Shown here one piece after another: positions 1 to 8,722 of a stretch of DNA of 64,000 nt; positions within the stretch are counted from its first letter, which is position 1, and every line of letters starts with the position of its first letter. Source of the stretch: JACPKO01 sp964406775 (GTDB lineage Bacteria > Patescibacteriota > Microgenomatia > Daviesbacterales > UBA10151); NCBI GenBank assembly GCA_964406775.1, contig CAYOSW010000003.1, positions 1 to 64,000 on the forward strand, in the 5' to 3' direction. The notes under the pieces are model-generated. The model made no database searches and was not told the DNA's origin. It saw only the letters and a program-made list of their open reading frames with translations. The position numbers and the translations under genes are program-made.

Positions 1-230
1 AGTTTGGAGATTCCAAAAATAAAACTCATGCCTGGTATACAGGTTATGCTCCTGCCGATAATCCGGAATTAACGGCAACAGTTTTAATTGAGGCGGGAGG
101 TGAAGGGTCATCCGTTGCCTCTCCAGTCGTGAAGGAAATATTCAGATGGTATTTTTCGCCAGATAAGAATAATTTGATTAAAGACAGGGGAGTTATTGCG
201 ACAGAATCGGCAAAAATACTCGGAGAATAA
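1..230 (+). CDS. Penicillin-binding protein, transpeptidase C-terminus (partial)
   Basis: The open frame entering from the left edge (first whole codon at position 3) gives 75 residues ending in TAA at 228-230. It contains KTHAWYTGYAP, then a stretch ending in EAGGEGSSVASPV and KEIFRWYF. This matches the end of the class B penicillin-binding protein (PBP2/MrdA-like) transpeptidase domain, after the KTG motif, which lies off the window. The enzyme cross-links peptidoglycan outside the membrane. Its stop overlaps the dprA start (TAATG), so the two are probably co-transcribed. The family call is firm; which PBP it is cannot be decided from this fragment. Confidence 0.8.
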   Translation, partial: FGDSKNKTHAWYTGYAPADNPELTATVLIEAGGEGSSVASPVVKEIFRWYFSPDKNNLIKDRGVIATESAKILGE

Positions 231-1315
231 TGGATCAATCTGAAATTGAATATCTTTTAGCGCTTCATTCCATTGAGGGCTTAGGACCTGCCGGACTCAA
301 AAAACTTTACGATCATTTCGGCAAATTTGAATCAGTTTGGAAATTTTCAGCTTCTGAGAATTTAAATCGGCTGAAACTTCCGGAAAAATTAATCGGCAAA
401 TTAAAAGAAGCGAAGAATAAGATTAATCCGGAAGAGTATTTTTTAAATCTGCAAAAGAAGCAGATCAGCGTCATTACAATTTTTGACGGCAACTATCCGG
501 AATTATTAAGAGAAATTCACAATCCGCCGATGATTATTTATTACAAGGGCGAGATAAATGATTCAATTTTAGAAAATTGTTTTGCTGTTGTCGGTACTCG
601 TATGCCAACCGGTTACGGAAGGTTGGTTACAGAAAAATTAACAGCCCAGTTGTCTGAAGCCGGACTGGTAATTGTCTCAGGCTTGGCCAGAGGTGTGGAT
701 ACCGTTGCCCACTTTACGGCGATTGAATCGGGAGGGAAGACGCTGGCTGTTTTAGGAGGAGGATTATCGAATATTTTCCCGTCAGAAAATATCCGGCTTG
801 CTGAAAAAATATCTTTGGGTAATGGCGCTATACTTACCGAATTTCCGCCCGATTATCCTCATTTGGCCGGAAATTTCCCCGCCCGCAACAGAATTATTTC
901 CGGTTTATCAAAGGGAGTACTGGTTACGGAAGCGGCGGAAGATTCCGGCTCGCTGATAACTGCCAGATTTGCATTGGATCAAGGGAGAGAGGTGTTTGCC
1001 GTTCCGGGTCCGATTACATCTTCCGTCTCAGAAGGAACTGCAAAACTACTGAAAGAAGGGGCAAAGCTTGTTTCAACGGCCGGAGATATCTTGGAAGAGT
1101 TAAATATTGCGGTAAGAACTGCGGAAATTGAAACCGGGAATTTAACAGATACGGAAATTGAAGTAATAAAACTAATAAGCCGCGAAGAGCATCATATAGA
1201 TGAAATATCGAGGCTATTGCGTAAGAATATTGCCGAGATATCCGGGCTTTTATTAAAACTTGAGATATCGGGGATTGTTAAGAATTTGGGCGGCGGTAAT
1301 TACATAAAGTCTTAA
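230..1315 (+). CDS. dprA: DNA processing protein DprA
   Basis: DprA loads RecA on incoming single-stranded DNA during natural transformation. The 361-residue product has an N-terminal helix-hairpin-helix-like part (IEGLGPAGLKKLYDHFG, about residues 16-32). A Rossmann-type DNA-binding core follows, with VGTRMPTGYGR, SGLARGVD, GGGLSNIFPSEN, FPARNRIISGLS and EAAEDSGSLITARFALDQGR (about 123-250). The last 70 residues look like the winged-helix DprA domain. Length is normal for the family. ATG overlaps the upstream stop by one base. Competence is common in reduced CPR-type genomes that import DNA; that link is inference. Confidence 0.95.
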   Translation: MDQSEIEYLLALHSIEGLGPAGLKKLYDHFGKFESVWKFSASENLNRLKLPEKLIGKLKEAKNKINPEEYFLNLQKKQISVITIFDGNYPELLREIHNPPMIIYYKGEINDSILENCFAVVGTRMPTGYGRLVTEKLTAQLSEAGLVIVSGLARGVDTVAHFTAIESGGKTLAVLGGGLSNIFPSENIRLAEKISLGNGAILTEFPPDYPHLAGNFPARNRIISGLSKGVLVTEAAEDSGSLITARFALDQGREVFAVPGPITSSVSEGTAKLLKEGAKLVSTAGDILEELNIAVRTAEIETGNLTDTEIEVIKLISREEHHIDEISRLLRKNIAEISGLLLKLEISGIVKNLGGGNYIKS

Positions 1316-1331
1316 CTTGCGTATCCGCAAG
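1316..1331. other. Small hairpin between dprA and next gene
   Basis: CTTGCG (1316-1321), a TATC loop and CGCAAG (1326-1331) form a perfect 6-bp stem right after the dprA stop. There is no T-run after it, so it is not a standard terminator. It could be an mRNA processing or stability element. Confidence 0.4.
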
Positions 1332-1335
1332 CTAA

Positions 1336-1731
1336 ATGCAAAAATTAGATATGGTTTCCAAGGGAAAGCTACTTATACTCGTGCTCTCGGTAATAGCAGT
1401 TGTCAGCCTGGCGATTGTGTATGTTCACGAATTTAACCCCTTTAATGCGGCTGTAAAAGGCAACTATAAACCCGGATTATCGACGGAAATTGACACTATG
1501 GTCGGCCGTGCCCAAAGGCTATATAAGGACAGAAAAGCTATGGGGATGGATTTTTCTACGGGACCCTGCTTGACCAATGATCTGGCACAGGATTGGGTTG
1601 CCGATATTGTTCATAATCCGAGGGAAGTTTCAGATAATTTAGCGGAGAATCAGTGCCCGGCATTTTTGGAAGGACGGGCAACTCATTTTGTGGAACTTGA
1701 TCCTGAAGGAGAAGTCGTTAAAGTTAAATAA
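1336..1731 (+). CDS. Small single-pass membrane protein, function unknown
   Basis: This 131-residue protein has one hydrophobic segment at about residues 11-30 (LLILVLSVIAVVSLAIVYV) after a short Lys-containing N-terminus. That fits a signal anchor with the rest outside the cytoplasm. The remainder is soluble and has two cysteines (in GPCLTND and ENQCPAF) that could form a disulfide. A pilin-like role was considered because of the N-terminal helix, but no prepilin peptidase site (G-F/M-T-x-x-E) precedes it. It lies between dprA and the membrane Clp ATPase, 3 bases before the latter, suggesting one transcript. I do not recognise the family. Confidence 0.75.
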   Translation: MQKLDMVSKGKLLILVLSVIAVVSLAIVYVHEFNPFNAAVKGNYKPGLSTEIDTMVGRAQRLYKDRKAMGMDFSTGPCLTNDLAQDWVADIVHNPREVSDNLAENQCPAFLEGRATHFVELDPEGEVVKVK

Positions 1732-1734
1732 TTT

Positions 1735-4287
1735 ATGCTTCTGCTGCCCCTACATCTAATACTTTACTGGTACCCCGGAGCTGCTTTGGTTTTTCTCCGC
1801 AGTTTAAAAAACATTCTTTTGGTTTTGGAAGAAGATCTTGCCGTCGGTCTTATGATCCGTTTAATTTTCGTTCCCTTGTTTCACGATGCCAGTATCGTCG
1901 GAAGGATATTGAGTTTCTTCTTCAGACTAAGCCGCATATTTATCGGCATTTTCGGTTTTCTGTGTGCAGCAGTTGCGGTTTTTATTATTATGCTCGCCTG
2001 GTATTTTGCGCCGGTGGCAATTATAGCAGCAGCTTTAAATCTGCTTCCGCTTTTTCCGTTCTATGATATTTTTCTAATCGTAAATATTACGGTTGTTTTA
2101 CTAGGTATAGCAATTTTTTTCTATAAAGAGCTCCATAAGGGACTGAAACCGATTTGGAAAATCAGCTCAATCAAAGATATTTGGAATTCAACAAAATTAT
2201 CCCCTTCGGATATTACCTGGAAGAAGCTGATGGCAACCGATGAACTGCAGTTATTTTTGGCGAGTCTAGAACTTTCTCCTGCCAATATTCTTGAAGAGGA
2301 AGCGGTTTTTAAGGAAGAATATCTTGAAAGAGTGTTTGAACTGGCTAAAAAGGCGGAGGCGAAATATATTACCGAGAGTTATTTTTGGGTTGCTATGCTT
2401 GAAAAAATTCCGGGGGTCGAGAACGAACTTTTAAAGATTGATCTGAGCCTAGAGGACTTTTCCGGGGCGCTGTCTTATCTTGAAGAAAACCGCAACAGGT
2501 GGCGGAAAGTCTATATCTGGGATGAGGATTTTGCGATTCATCATTTAGCGGGAATAAACAGAGGATGGCTGGGTGCACCTACTCCGGCTCTTAATTCAAT
2601 CTCGAGTGATCTGACGAAGCTGGTTTCGCTTTCAAGAACCCCTGAATTTGTCGGCAGGCAGGAAATTGTCGCCGAAATAATTACCGTCTTATCGCAGGAA
2701 AAAGACCGGAATGTGATGCTTGTCGGCGAGCCGGGAGCAGGAAAATCAACGTTAATATCTTATCTTGCCAAACTTATTGTCAGAGGGGATGCACCCGGGG
2801 CGCTGGCCACCAAGAGACTGGTAAAACTTGAAGCGGCGCGCCTCCTGTCTGCGGTCAGGACCGAAGGAGAGCTGGCCGAGAAAATTCAAATGGCTTTTGA
2901 AGAGGTTGAATTTATTGAGGATATCATCATATATATAGATGAAATTCACGAACTCGGAGTCGGAGATGCGGGAAAAAGCTTTAATTTATACTCTCTTCTG
3001 CTTCCTTATCTGGAATCCGGCCGTTTCCAATTTATAGCAACAACCCAGCCCAGGAATTATTCGAAAATTATTGAGAAAAACGGCAGTTTCGCCCGTATTT
3101 TTCACCGGGTTGAACTTCCTCCGGCAAAAACCGATGAGACAATTAAAATTATATCGGATAGGGCAATTAATGAGGCAAGATTCAACCATATCCGGACAAC
3201 GTATGTGGCCATCAAATATCTTGTAACTAAAGCTCAGGATTTAATTCATAACCGCGTTCTTCCGGATAGCGCTTTAGCTATATATGAGGAATGTTTAAGC
3301 AAAGCTGTCGGAATGGGACAGTCAAGCAGCCTAGTCAATTTATCTGTTGTTAAGGATTGTTTATCAAGAGTTTCCAAAGTTCCGATAGCCGATCTGGAAT
3401 CATCTCAAAAAGAACTGCTTTTAAATCTCGAGGAGGAAATTCATAAAAGAATGGTTGATCAGCAGGAGGCGGTGACCAAGGTCTCCGATACTTTAAGGCG
3501 GGCATCCGCTCAAATCAGGGAGAAGGACAGACCGATCGGCTCATTCCTTTTTGTCGGTCCGACAGGCGTTGGTAAAACGGAATTGGCTAAGACTCTGGCG
3601 GAGATTTATTTTAAAAACAAGGATGCGTTTGTCAGGTTTGATATGTCCGAATACCAGACAGTTGATGCTGTAAACAGGCTGATCGGCGATACTGATAATC
3701 CTGGGGAGTTAACTGATGCCGTTAAAAACCGTCCTTACTGTCTGGTTCTTCTTGACGAGTTTGAAAAAGCCGAGCCGAAGATTTTAAATCTCTTTCTCCA
3801 GGTTTTAGATGACGGCAGATTAACCGATTCTTCCGGTGCAACTACTGACTTTACTGAAACGATTATTATCGCCACTTCCAATGCAGCTTCGATGACAATA
3901 GCAGAAGGTTTAAAAAACGGAAAGAATCTTGACGATCTGGATAAAGTGGTAAGAGATGAATTGCTGGGCATTTTTAAACCCGAGCTCATTAACAGATTTG
4001 ATGAGGTTGTTATGTTTAAACCCTTAAGCCGCGAAGATTTGAAGAAAATCGTTGGAATTAAACTTTCCTGGTTGAAAAATCTTTTGAGAAAGGAAGGTTA
4101 TCTGGTTGAATTTAAAGAGAGTGTCGTTGATAAACTTGCGGAAGTGGGATTTGATAATATGTTGGGTGCAAGGCCTCTCCGAAGGGTAATTCAAGACACG
4201 ATTGAGGCGCGGTTATCCAGAAAAGTTTTGGAAGGGAGTTTGCCGAAAGGTGAAGTAATTTGGGTAGACGAGAGCTATTTAGCTTAA
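1735..4287 (+). CDS. Membrane-anchored Clp/Hsp100 AAA+ ATPase
   Basis: The 850-residue protein has two AAA+ modules of the ClpA/B/C type. The first has Walker A GEPGAGKS (about residue 331) and Walker B YIDEIHEL (about 400). The second has Walker A GPTGVGKTE (about 608) and Walker B LLDEFEKA (about 670), then TSNA and FKPELINRFDEVV. In place of the usual Clp N-domain, the first ~135 residues are hydrophobic, with probably three or four membrane segments. The second module seems to lack the LGF/IGF loop that docks ClpP. A membrane-bound unfoldase or disaggregase is therefore more likely than a ClpP partner. The family call is sure; the function is inferred. Confidence 0.85.
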   Translation: MLLLPLHLILYWYPGAALVFLRSLKNILLVLEEDLAVGLMIRLIFVPLFHDASIVGRILSFFFRLSRIFIGIFGFLCAAVAVFIIMLAWYFAPVAIIAAALNLLPLFPFYDIFLIVNITVVLLGIAIFFYKELHKGLKPIWKISSIKDIWNSTKLSPSDITWKKLMATDELQLFLASLELSPANILEEEAVFKEEYLERVFELAKKAEAKYITESYFWVAMLEKIPGVENELLKIDLSLEDFSGALSYLEENRNRWRKVYIWDEDFAIHHLAGINRGWLGAPTPALNSISSDLTKLVSLSRTPEFVGRQEIVAEIITVLSQEKDRNVMLVGEPGAGKSTLISYLAKLIVRGDAPGALATKRLVKLEAARLLSAVRTEGELAEKIQMAFEEVEFIEDIIIYIDEIHELGVGDAGKSFNLYSLLLPYLESGRFQFIATTQPRNYSKIIEKNGSFARIFHRVELPPAKTDETIKIISDRAINEARFNHIRTTYVAIKYLVTKAQDLIHNRVLPDSALAIYEECLSKAVGMGQSSSLVNLSVVKDCLSRVSKVPIADLESSQKELLLNLEEEIHKRMVDQQEAVTKVSDTLRRASAQIREKDRPIGSFLFVGPTGVGKTELAKTLAEIYFKNKDAFVRFDMSEYQTVDAVNRLIGDTDNPGELTDAVKNRPYCLVLLDEFEKAEPKILNLFLQVLDDGRLTDSSGATTDFTETIIIATSNAASMTIAEGLKNGKNLDDLDKVVRDELLGIFKPELINRFDEVVMFKPLSREDLKKIVGIKLSWLKNLLRKEGYLVEFKESVVDKLAEVGFDNMLGARPLRRVIQDTIEARLSRKVLEGSLPKGEVIWVDESYLA

Positions 4288-4367
4288 GGGTTATTGACAC
4301 GTCCTGTACAATTCCTTCGCCCGGTTTTTTAAAACTTCCTTATTAATAAAGGCCCGGAAAAAATAAT

Positions 4368-6386
4368 ATGGTAAATAATATAGTTATTGTAGAATCACCG
4401 ACCAAAGCCCGCACCTTGTCTAAATTTTTGGGCAAAAATTACCGGATTGAAGCATCAATGGGACATATCAGGGATCTGCCCAAAGCGGAAATCGGAGTTG
4501 ACGAAGAAAATTTTGAGCCTAAATATATAGTACCCAGAGATAAAAAGAAGAAAGTTAACGAACTCAAGAAATTGGCTCAGGACTCGAAAGTTTTATATTT
4601 GGCTACCGACCCTGACCGTGAAGGTGAGGCGATTGCCTGGCACTTGTCAAAACTTTTAGATCCTGAGAATACTCCTTTAAAAAAAGGCGCAAAAAAACAG
4701 ACTATTGTGCTAAAAAGAGTCGAATTCCACGAAATTACCAAAGATGCGATCAAGGATGCCTTCGAGCACCCGAGGGAAATTAACTTGAAACTGGTGGATG
4801 CCCAGCAGGGGAGGAGGGTTCTGGACAGATTGGTGGGTTATAAGCTGTCGCCTTTGCTTTGGCGAAAAATCAAAAGAGGATTATCCGCCGGTAGGGTGCA
4901 ATCTGTAGCCTTGCGTTTAATAGTTGAGAGAGAGCGGGAAATTGAGGCTTTTAAAGCGAAAGAATATTGGACGATTGAGGTAACTCTGGAGACCCCTGCG
5001 AAAGAATCATTTGTAACCCAACTGATCCTGGTTAACGGTCAGAAAGCCGAAATAAACAGTGCCGAAAAAGCCAATCTGGTTGTCGCCGGTTTAAAGCAGA
5101 GTGATTACAGCGTTCAAAGTATAACCAAAAAAGAGGTAAAGCGTTCCCCTTCAGCTCCGTTTACAACTTCAACTTTGCAGCAGGCATCCGGAAACAAGCT
5201 GGGAATGTCAGCCAAAAAAACAATGATGATAGCCCAGAATCTTTACGAGCAGGGTTTTATCACCTATATGCGTACCGATTCGGTGAATCTTTCTTCCCAG
5301 GCAATAGGTATGACCAGAGAATATATCTCCTCGACTTTGGGGGCCGAATATTTACCCGCACAAATCAGGGTTTATAAATCAAAATCCAAAAATGCTCAGG
5401 AAGCTCACGAAGCAATCAGGCCGACGAACTTAAAAATTAATGCGGAAAAACTGAAAGGTGATAATTTTACCCGTGACCACAAAAGACTCTATGATCTGAT
5501 TTTTAAAAGAACCGTTGCCAGTCAGGTAAACGATGCGTTATTTGATCAGACCTCGGTTGACGTATTGGCCGATGCGCGGAGCAGTTCCTACATATTGAGG
5601 GCAACAGGCTCCCAGCTTAAATTCCCCGGATGGTTAAAAGTTTACGGTATAGATCAGGTGGAGACAGAAGAGCCGGAAAAAGAAACCGAGAAAAGTAAAT
5701 CGGAAAATCAAAAAATTCCCCAAATAAACGAAGGTACGGTATTAAATGAAAAAGACATTAATCCGGTACAGCATTTTACCCAGCCTCCGCCCAGGTATAC
5801 GGAAAGCTCGCTTGTTAAAAAGCTGGAAGAACTCGGAATAGGCAGGCCGTCTACTTATGCTCCGATTCTGTCTACAATCCAGGACCGTTTTTATGTTGAA
5901 CGCAGCGAACGCAAATTTAATCCGACACCCTTAGGTACGACCGTCAATGACTTTTTAATGAGGTATTTTCCGGATGTATTTGACTACCAATTTACGGCAC
6001 AAATGGAGGATTCGCTGGATGATGTGTCCAGGGGTGAGAAGGATTGGAAGGCAACAATCGGCAGTTTTTATAAACCGTTTTCAGGAAAATTAGCAAGTGT
6101 TGAGGAAACAGCCGAAAAAGTTGCACTTGAAGTTGAGACTGTCGATAAGAACTGTCCTAAATGCGGAAAACAGCTGGTCGTCAGAACCGGTAAATTCGGA
6201 AAATTTCTGGCTTGTTCAGGGTTTCCCGAGTGTAAGCACACAGAAACTTTGCAGGAAAAAATTGATGCCAAATGTCCTTTGGACGGAGGAGAGGTTGTTG
6301 TCCGTAAAACACGTAAAGGTAAAACCTTCTTCGGCTGTAAAAATTGGCCGGAATGTAAGTACGCCTCTTGGACTAAACCGAAATAA
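4368..6386 (+). CDS. topA: DNA topoisomerase I (type IA)
   Basis: TopA relaxes negative supercoils through a 5'-phosphotyrosine intermediate. The 672-residue protein starts with the Toprim domain (IVESPTKARTLSKFLG; acidic motif ATDPDREGEAIAWHL near residue 80). The catalytic tyrosine is Tyr300 in GFITYMRTDSVNLS. Two C-terminal zinc ribbons are visible: CPKCGKQLVVRTGKFGKFLACSG (split here: CPKCG and CSGFPEC) and CPLDGG with CKNWPEC. The second ribbon has one Cys pair reduced (CPLD). An 80-base gap precedes it. In that gap TTGACA (4294) and TACAAT (4307) are only 7 bases apart and do not make a promoter pair. Confidence 0.97.
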   Translation: MVNNIVIVESPTKARTLSKFLGKNYRIEASMGHIRDLPKAEIGVDEENFEPKYIVPRDKKKKVNELKKLAQDSKVLYLATDPDREGEAIAWHLSKLLDPENTPLKKGAKKQTIVLKRVEFHEITKDAIKDAFEHPREINLKLVDAQQGRRVLDRLVGYKLSPLLWRKIKRGLSAGRVQSVALRLIVEREREIEAFKAKEYWTIEVTLETPAKESFVTQLILVNGQKAEINSAEKANLVVAGLKQSDYSVQSITKKEVKRSPSAPFTTSTLQQASGNKLGMSAKKTMMIAQNLYEQGFITYMRTDSVNLSSQAIGMTREYISSTLGAEYLPAQIRVYKSKSKNAQEAHEAIRPTNLKINAEKLKGDNFTRDHKRLYDLIFKRTVASQVNDALFDQTSVDVLADARSSSYILRATGSQLKFPGWLKVYGIDQVETEEPEKETEKSKSENQKIPQINEGTVLNEKDINPVQHFTQPPPRYTESSLVKKLEELGIGRPSTYAPILSTIQDRFYVERSERKFNPTPLGTTVNDFLMRYFPDVFDYQFTAQMEDSLDDVSRGEKDWKATIGSFYKPFSGKLASVEETAEKVALEVETVDKNCPKCGKQLVVRTGKFGKFLACSGFPECKHTETLQEKIDAKCPLDGGEVVVRKTRKGKTFFGCKNWPECKYASWTKPK

Positions 6387-6391
6387 GTGTA

Positions 6392-6420
6392 TTGACAGAC
6401 TTTCCCGATAAAAGTATAAA
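6392..6420 (+). promoter_or_regulatory. Promoter for hypothetical gene at 6442
   Basis: TTGACA (6392-6397), 17 bases, TATAAA (6415-6420). It begins 6 bases after the topA stop and gives the next gene its own strong start, with a leader of roughly 14 bases. Confidence 0.8.
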
Positions 6421-6441
6421 CTAGAATCCTGAAAGCTTATT

Positions 6442-6963
6442 ATGGCTAATTCGGTCGATCGTGAACCCTTAGATAATCCGGAAAAAGGTGAGTATTACCG
6501 GGCCTTTCAGGAATACTTAGAAACGCACGATCGTTTAGTGCCTAAAATCAGGGAAGATATAGGTGCACACGCTCAACCGAGGGATCGGGAAAAAGCTCCA
6601 GTTGCAGGAAATGTTATCGATATTCAGCCACCTGTTGTTAGAAGAGGCGATGCCGGAAATGTTACCGTAAATATGGCCGGTTTGGTAATTGCATACAACG
6701 AAAAAGATCCGGCTCAAGCAACTTTCGTACCCGGAAGGGCAACCGACGAGGTAACGGAAGCGGCAAGAATGCTTTTCAGGGCATCAGTCAGGCTCAGAAC
6801 TCTGGCTCCTGATGATGTACAAAGAAGAATGGCAGGTGTTGCCAAGATTAATGCTTCGGCTAAACTCCTCGAGCTTCAGCGGCCGGATATAACTTTATCT
6901 ACCAGACTCCTGTTCGATGGTGACGTTCCGGGACTTCCTGCCATATCCCCGAAAAGAGATTAA
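6442..6963 (+). CDS. Hypothetical soluble protein
   Basis: 173 residues, with no signal peptide or membrane segment. The N-terminal ~60 residues are highly charged (many Glu/Arg/Asp, likely partly disordered). A middle part contains VIDIQPPVVRRGDAGNVTVNM. The C-terminal half looks helical and Arg-rich (RMLFRASVRLRTLAPDDVQRRMAG). I do not recognise it. It has its own near-consensus promoter, stands between topA and pyrG, and is probably a lineage-specific orphan. The good promoter and normal codon use make it likely to be expressed. Confidence 0.65.
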   Translation: MANSVDREPLDNPEKGEYYRAFQEYLETHDRLVPKIREDIGAHAQPRDREKAPVAGNVIDIQPPVVRRGDAGNVTVNMAGLVIAYNEKDPAQATFVPGRATDEVTEAARMLFRASVRLRTLAPDDVQRRMAGVAKINASAKLLELQRPDITLSTRLLFDGDVPGLPAISPKRD

Positions 6964-6966
6964 TTC

Positions 6967-6995
6967 TTGCCAAAAAGTTAATTTTTTGATATTAT
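6967..6995 (+). promoter_or_regulatory. pyrG distal promoter (P1)
   Basis: TTGCCA (6967-6972), 17 bases, TATTAT (6990-6995). The expected start is near 7001-7003, where the sequence is GGGCC. This leaves a leader of about 110 bases that contains two C-runs (7032-7034, 7039-7043). Confidence 0.6.
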
Positions 6996-7059
6996 ATTGA
7001 GGGCCTCAGAAATCAGAAATTTCCTGAAATTCCCAAATCCCCCGTAGTAATTTTAATTA

Positions 7060-7088
7060 TTGACTTGATTCCGTAAATATTTAATTAT
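7060..7088 (+). promoter_or_regulatory. pyrG proximal promoter (P2)
   Basis: TTGACT (7060-7065), 17 bases, AATTAT (7083-7088). The -10 box is weaker than that of P1. A purine-rich ribosome binding site (TTAGGAG) lies just before ATG 7112. Confidence 0.45.
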
Positions 7089-7111
7089 TTAACGGAGCAG
7101 TTAGGAGTTAT

Positions 7112-8722
7112 ATGAAGTACATCTTTGTTTCTGGTGGTGTTATAAGCGGTATTGGTAAAGGTATAGCTACCTCGTCCATCGCCCTCCTCCTCAAATCCGC
7201 AGGCTATAAAGTCGCTCCTATTAAAATGGATCCCTATTTAAATGTAGATGCGGGAACAATGAATCCGATCGAACACGGAGAATGTTTTGTGCTGGATGAT
7301 GGCACTGAAACCGATCAGGATTTAGGTCATTACGAGAGATATTTGAGCGAGTCTTTATCCAAAAATAATATTGCCACTCAGGGTTCTATCTATTTATCGG
7401 TCATTCAAAAAGAGAGGAATCTTGAATATGACGGAGCTTCTATCGATGTTGTTACATATATTACCGAGGAAATATTAAGCAGAATCAGGCACGCGGGAAG
7501 AAGCAAAAACGCGGATATTGTGCTAATAGAAATAGGTGGAACGGCAGGGGAGTACCAGAATGTGCTGTTTTTAGAGGCCAACCGCCAGCTTAAACTTAAA
7601 AGACACGATGATGTCATTCACGTTCACGTAACTTATTTACCGATTCCGGGCAGCTTAGGGGAAATGAAAAGCAAGCCTGCACAGATGTCGGTTAGGGATT
7701 TAAATGCGGTCGGAATCCAGCCGGATATTATTTTGGCCCGTGCTGAAAAACCATTGGATCAGGCGAGAATTAAAAAGTTGTCGATTTCGACAGGACTTGA
7801 ACCTGAAGATATTATCTCTGCTCCTGATGTACCTAACGTTTATGCGGTCCCCCTGAAATTTGAAGAGCAGGGTTTAACTGATAGAATTTTGGGTAAATTA
7901 GGCCTCAAGAGAAAAGAAACGGATTTAAAAGAATGGAAACAATTTGTTGAATCATCGGAAGCTGCGGGAAAAACAGTCAAAATCGGTATAGTCGGAAAGT
8001 ATTTTACGACAGGTGATTTTACATTAATGGATTCGTATATTTCTGTTATTGAGGCTGTTAAACACGCATCATTTAAGATCGGTGTAAAACCTCAGATTAC
8101 TTGGATAGATGCTTCCAGACTAGCCGAGAAGCCTGAGCAATTATCAAAGTTTGACGGAATTATTGTTCCGGGCGGGTTCGGGTCCCGTGATGTTGAAGGG
8201 AAAATCGCTGCGGTAAAATATGTCAGGGAAAATAATATTCCGTATCTGGGACTGTGTTATGGAATGCAGCTTGCAGTTGTTGAATTTGCACGCAATGTAT
8301 TAGGACTGGAAGATGCCAACACAACTGAAAATGAGCCGGAAACTCCGCATCCTGTTGTCCACGTTATGCCCGATCAGGTTAAAAAACTTCTCAAGCGTGA
8401 TTACGGAGGAACTATGAGGCTGGGAGCTTGGGAAGCTGAGCTTAAAGCGGGGAGTAAAATCCGCAAATATTACGGTAGGGATAAAGTTTCTGAGCGCCAC
8501 AGACACAGATATGAGGTTAATAACGAATATCGGGACGAGCTTGAGAAAAAAGGCTTTATGGTTGTCGGTCAAAGTCCTGATAATAAACTTGTTGAGATTA
8601 TGGAGCTTAGAGATCATCCTTTCTTTGCAGGCAGTCAGTTTCATCCGGAACTTAAAAGCAGACCGCTCGAACCTCACCCGATGTTTTTAGGGTTCATCGA
8701 GGCTGCGTCCAAGGCAAAATGA
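7112..8722 (+). CDS. pyrG: CTP synthase
   Basis: PyrG makes CTP from UTP, ATP and glutamine. The 536-residue protein has the N-terminal synthetase domain (GGVISGIGKGI P-loop; KMDPYLNVDAGTMNPIEHGE). The C-terminal glutaminase domain has its nucleophile at Cys382 in LGLCYGMQ and the His/Glu pair in GSQFHPELKSRP. All key motifs are intact and length is normal. It is first in an operon with tmk (ATGA overlap), the two dCTP deaminase-family genes and thyA, so the unit supplies CTP and dTTP. Two tandem promoters precede it. Confidence 0.97.
   Translation: MKYIFVSGGVISGIGKGIATSSIALLLKSAGYKVAPIKMDPYLNVDAGTMNPIEHGECFVLDDGTETDQDLGHYERYLSESLSKNNIATQGSIYLSVIQKERNLEYDGASIDVVTYITEEILSRIRHAGRSKNADIVLIEIGGTAGEYQNVLFLEANRQLKLKRHDDVIHVHVTYLPIPGSLGEMKSKPAQMSVRDLNAVGIQPDIILARAEKPLDQARIKKLSISTGLEPEDIISAPDVPNVYAVPLKFEEQGLTDRILGKLGLKRKETDLKEWKQFVESSEAAGKTVKIGIVGKYFTTGDFTLMDSYISVIEAVKHASFKIGVKPQITWIDASRLAEKPEQLSKFDGIIVPGGFGSRDVEGKIAAVKYVRENNIPYLGLCYGMQLAVVEFARNVLGLEDANTTENEPETPHPVVHVMPDQVKKLLKRDYGGTMRLGAWEAELKAGSKIRKYYGRDKVSERHRHRYEVNNEYRDELEKKGFMVVGQSPDNKLVEIMELRDHPFFAGSQFHPELKSRPLEPHPMFLGFIEAASKAK

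Noticed and set aside
4294..4312. TTGACA and TACAAT upstream of topA
   Set aside because: The spacing is 7 bases, far from the 17 seen everywhere else in the window, so it is not a promoter pair.
6097..6411. 104-residue ORF at the end of topA
   Set aside because: It is a frame-shifted reading of the topA zinc-ribbon region with no ribosome site.
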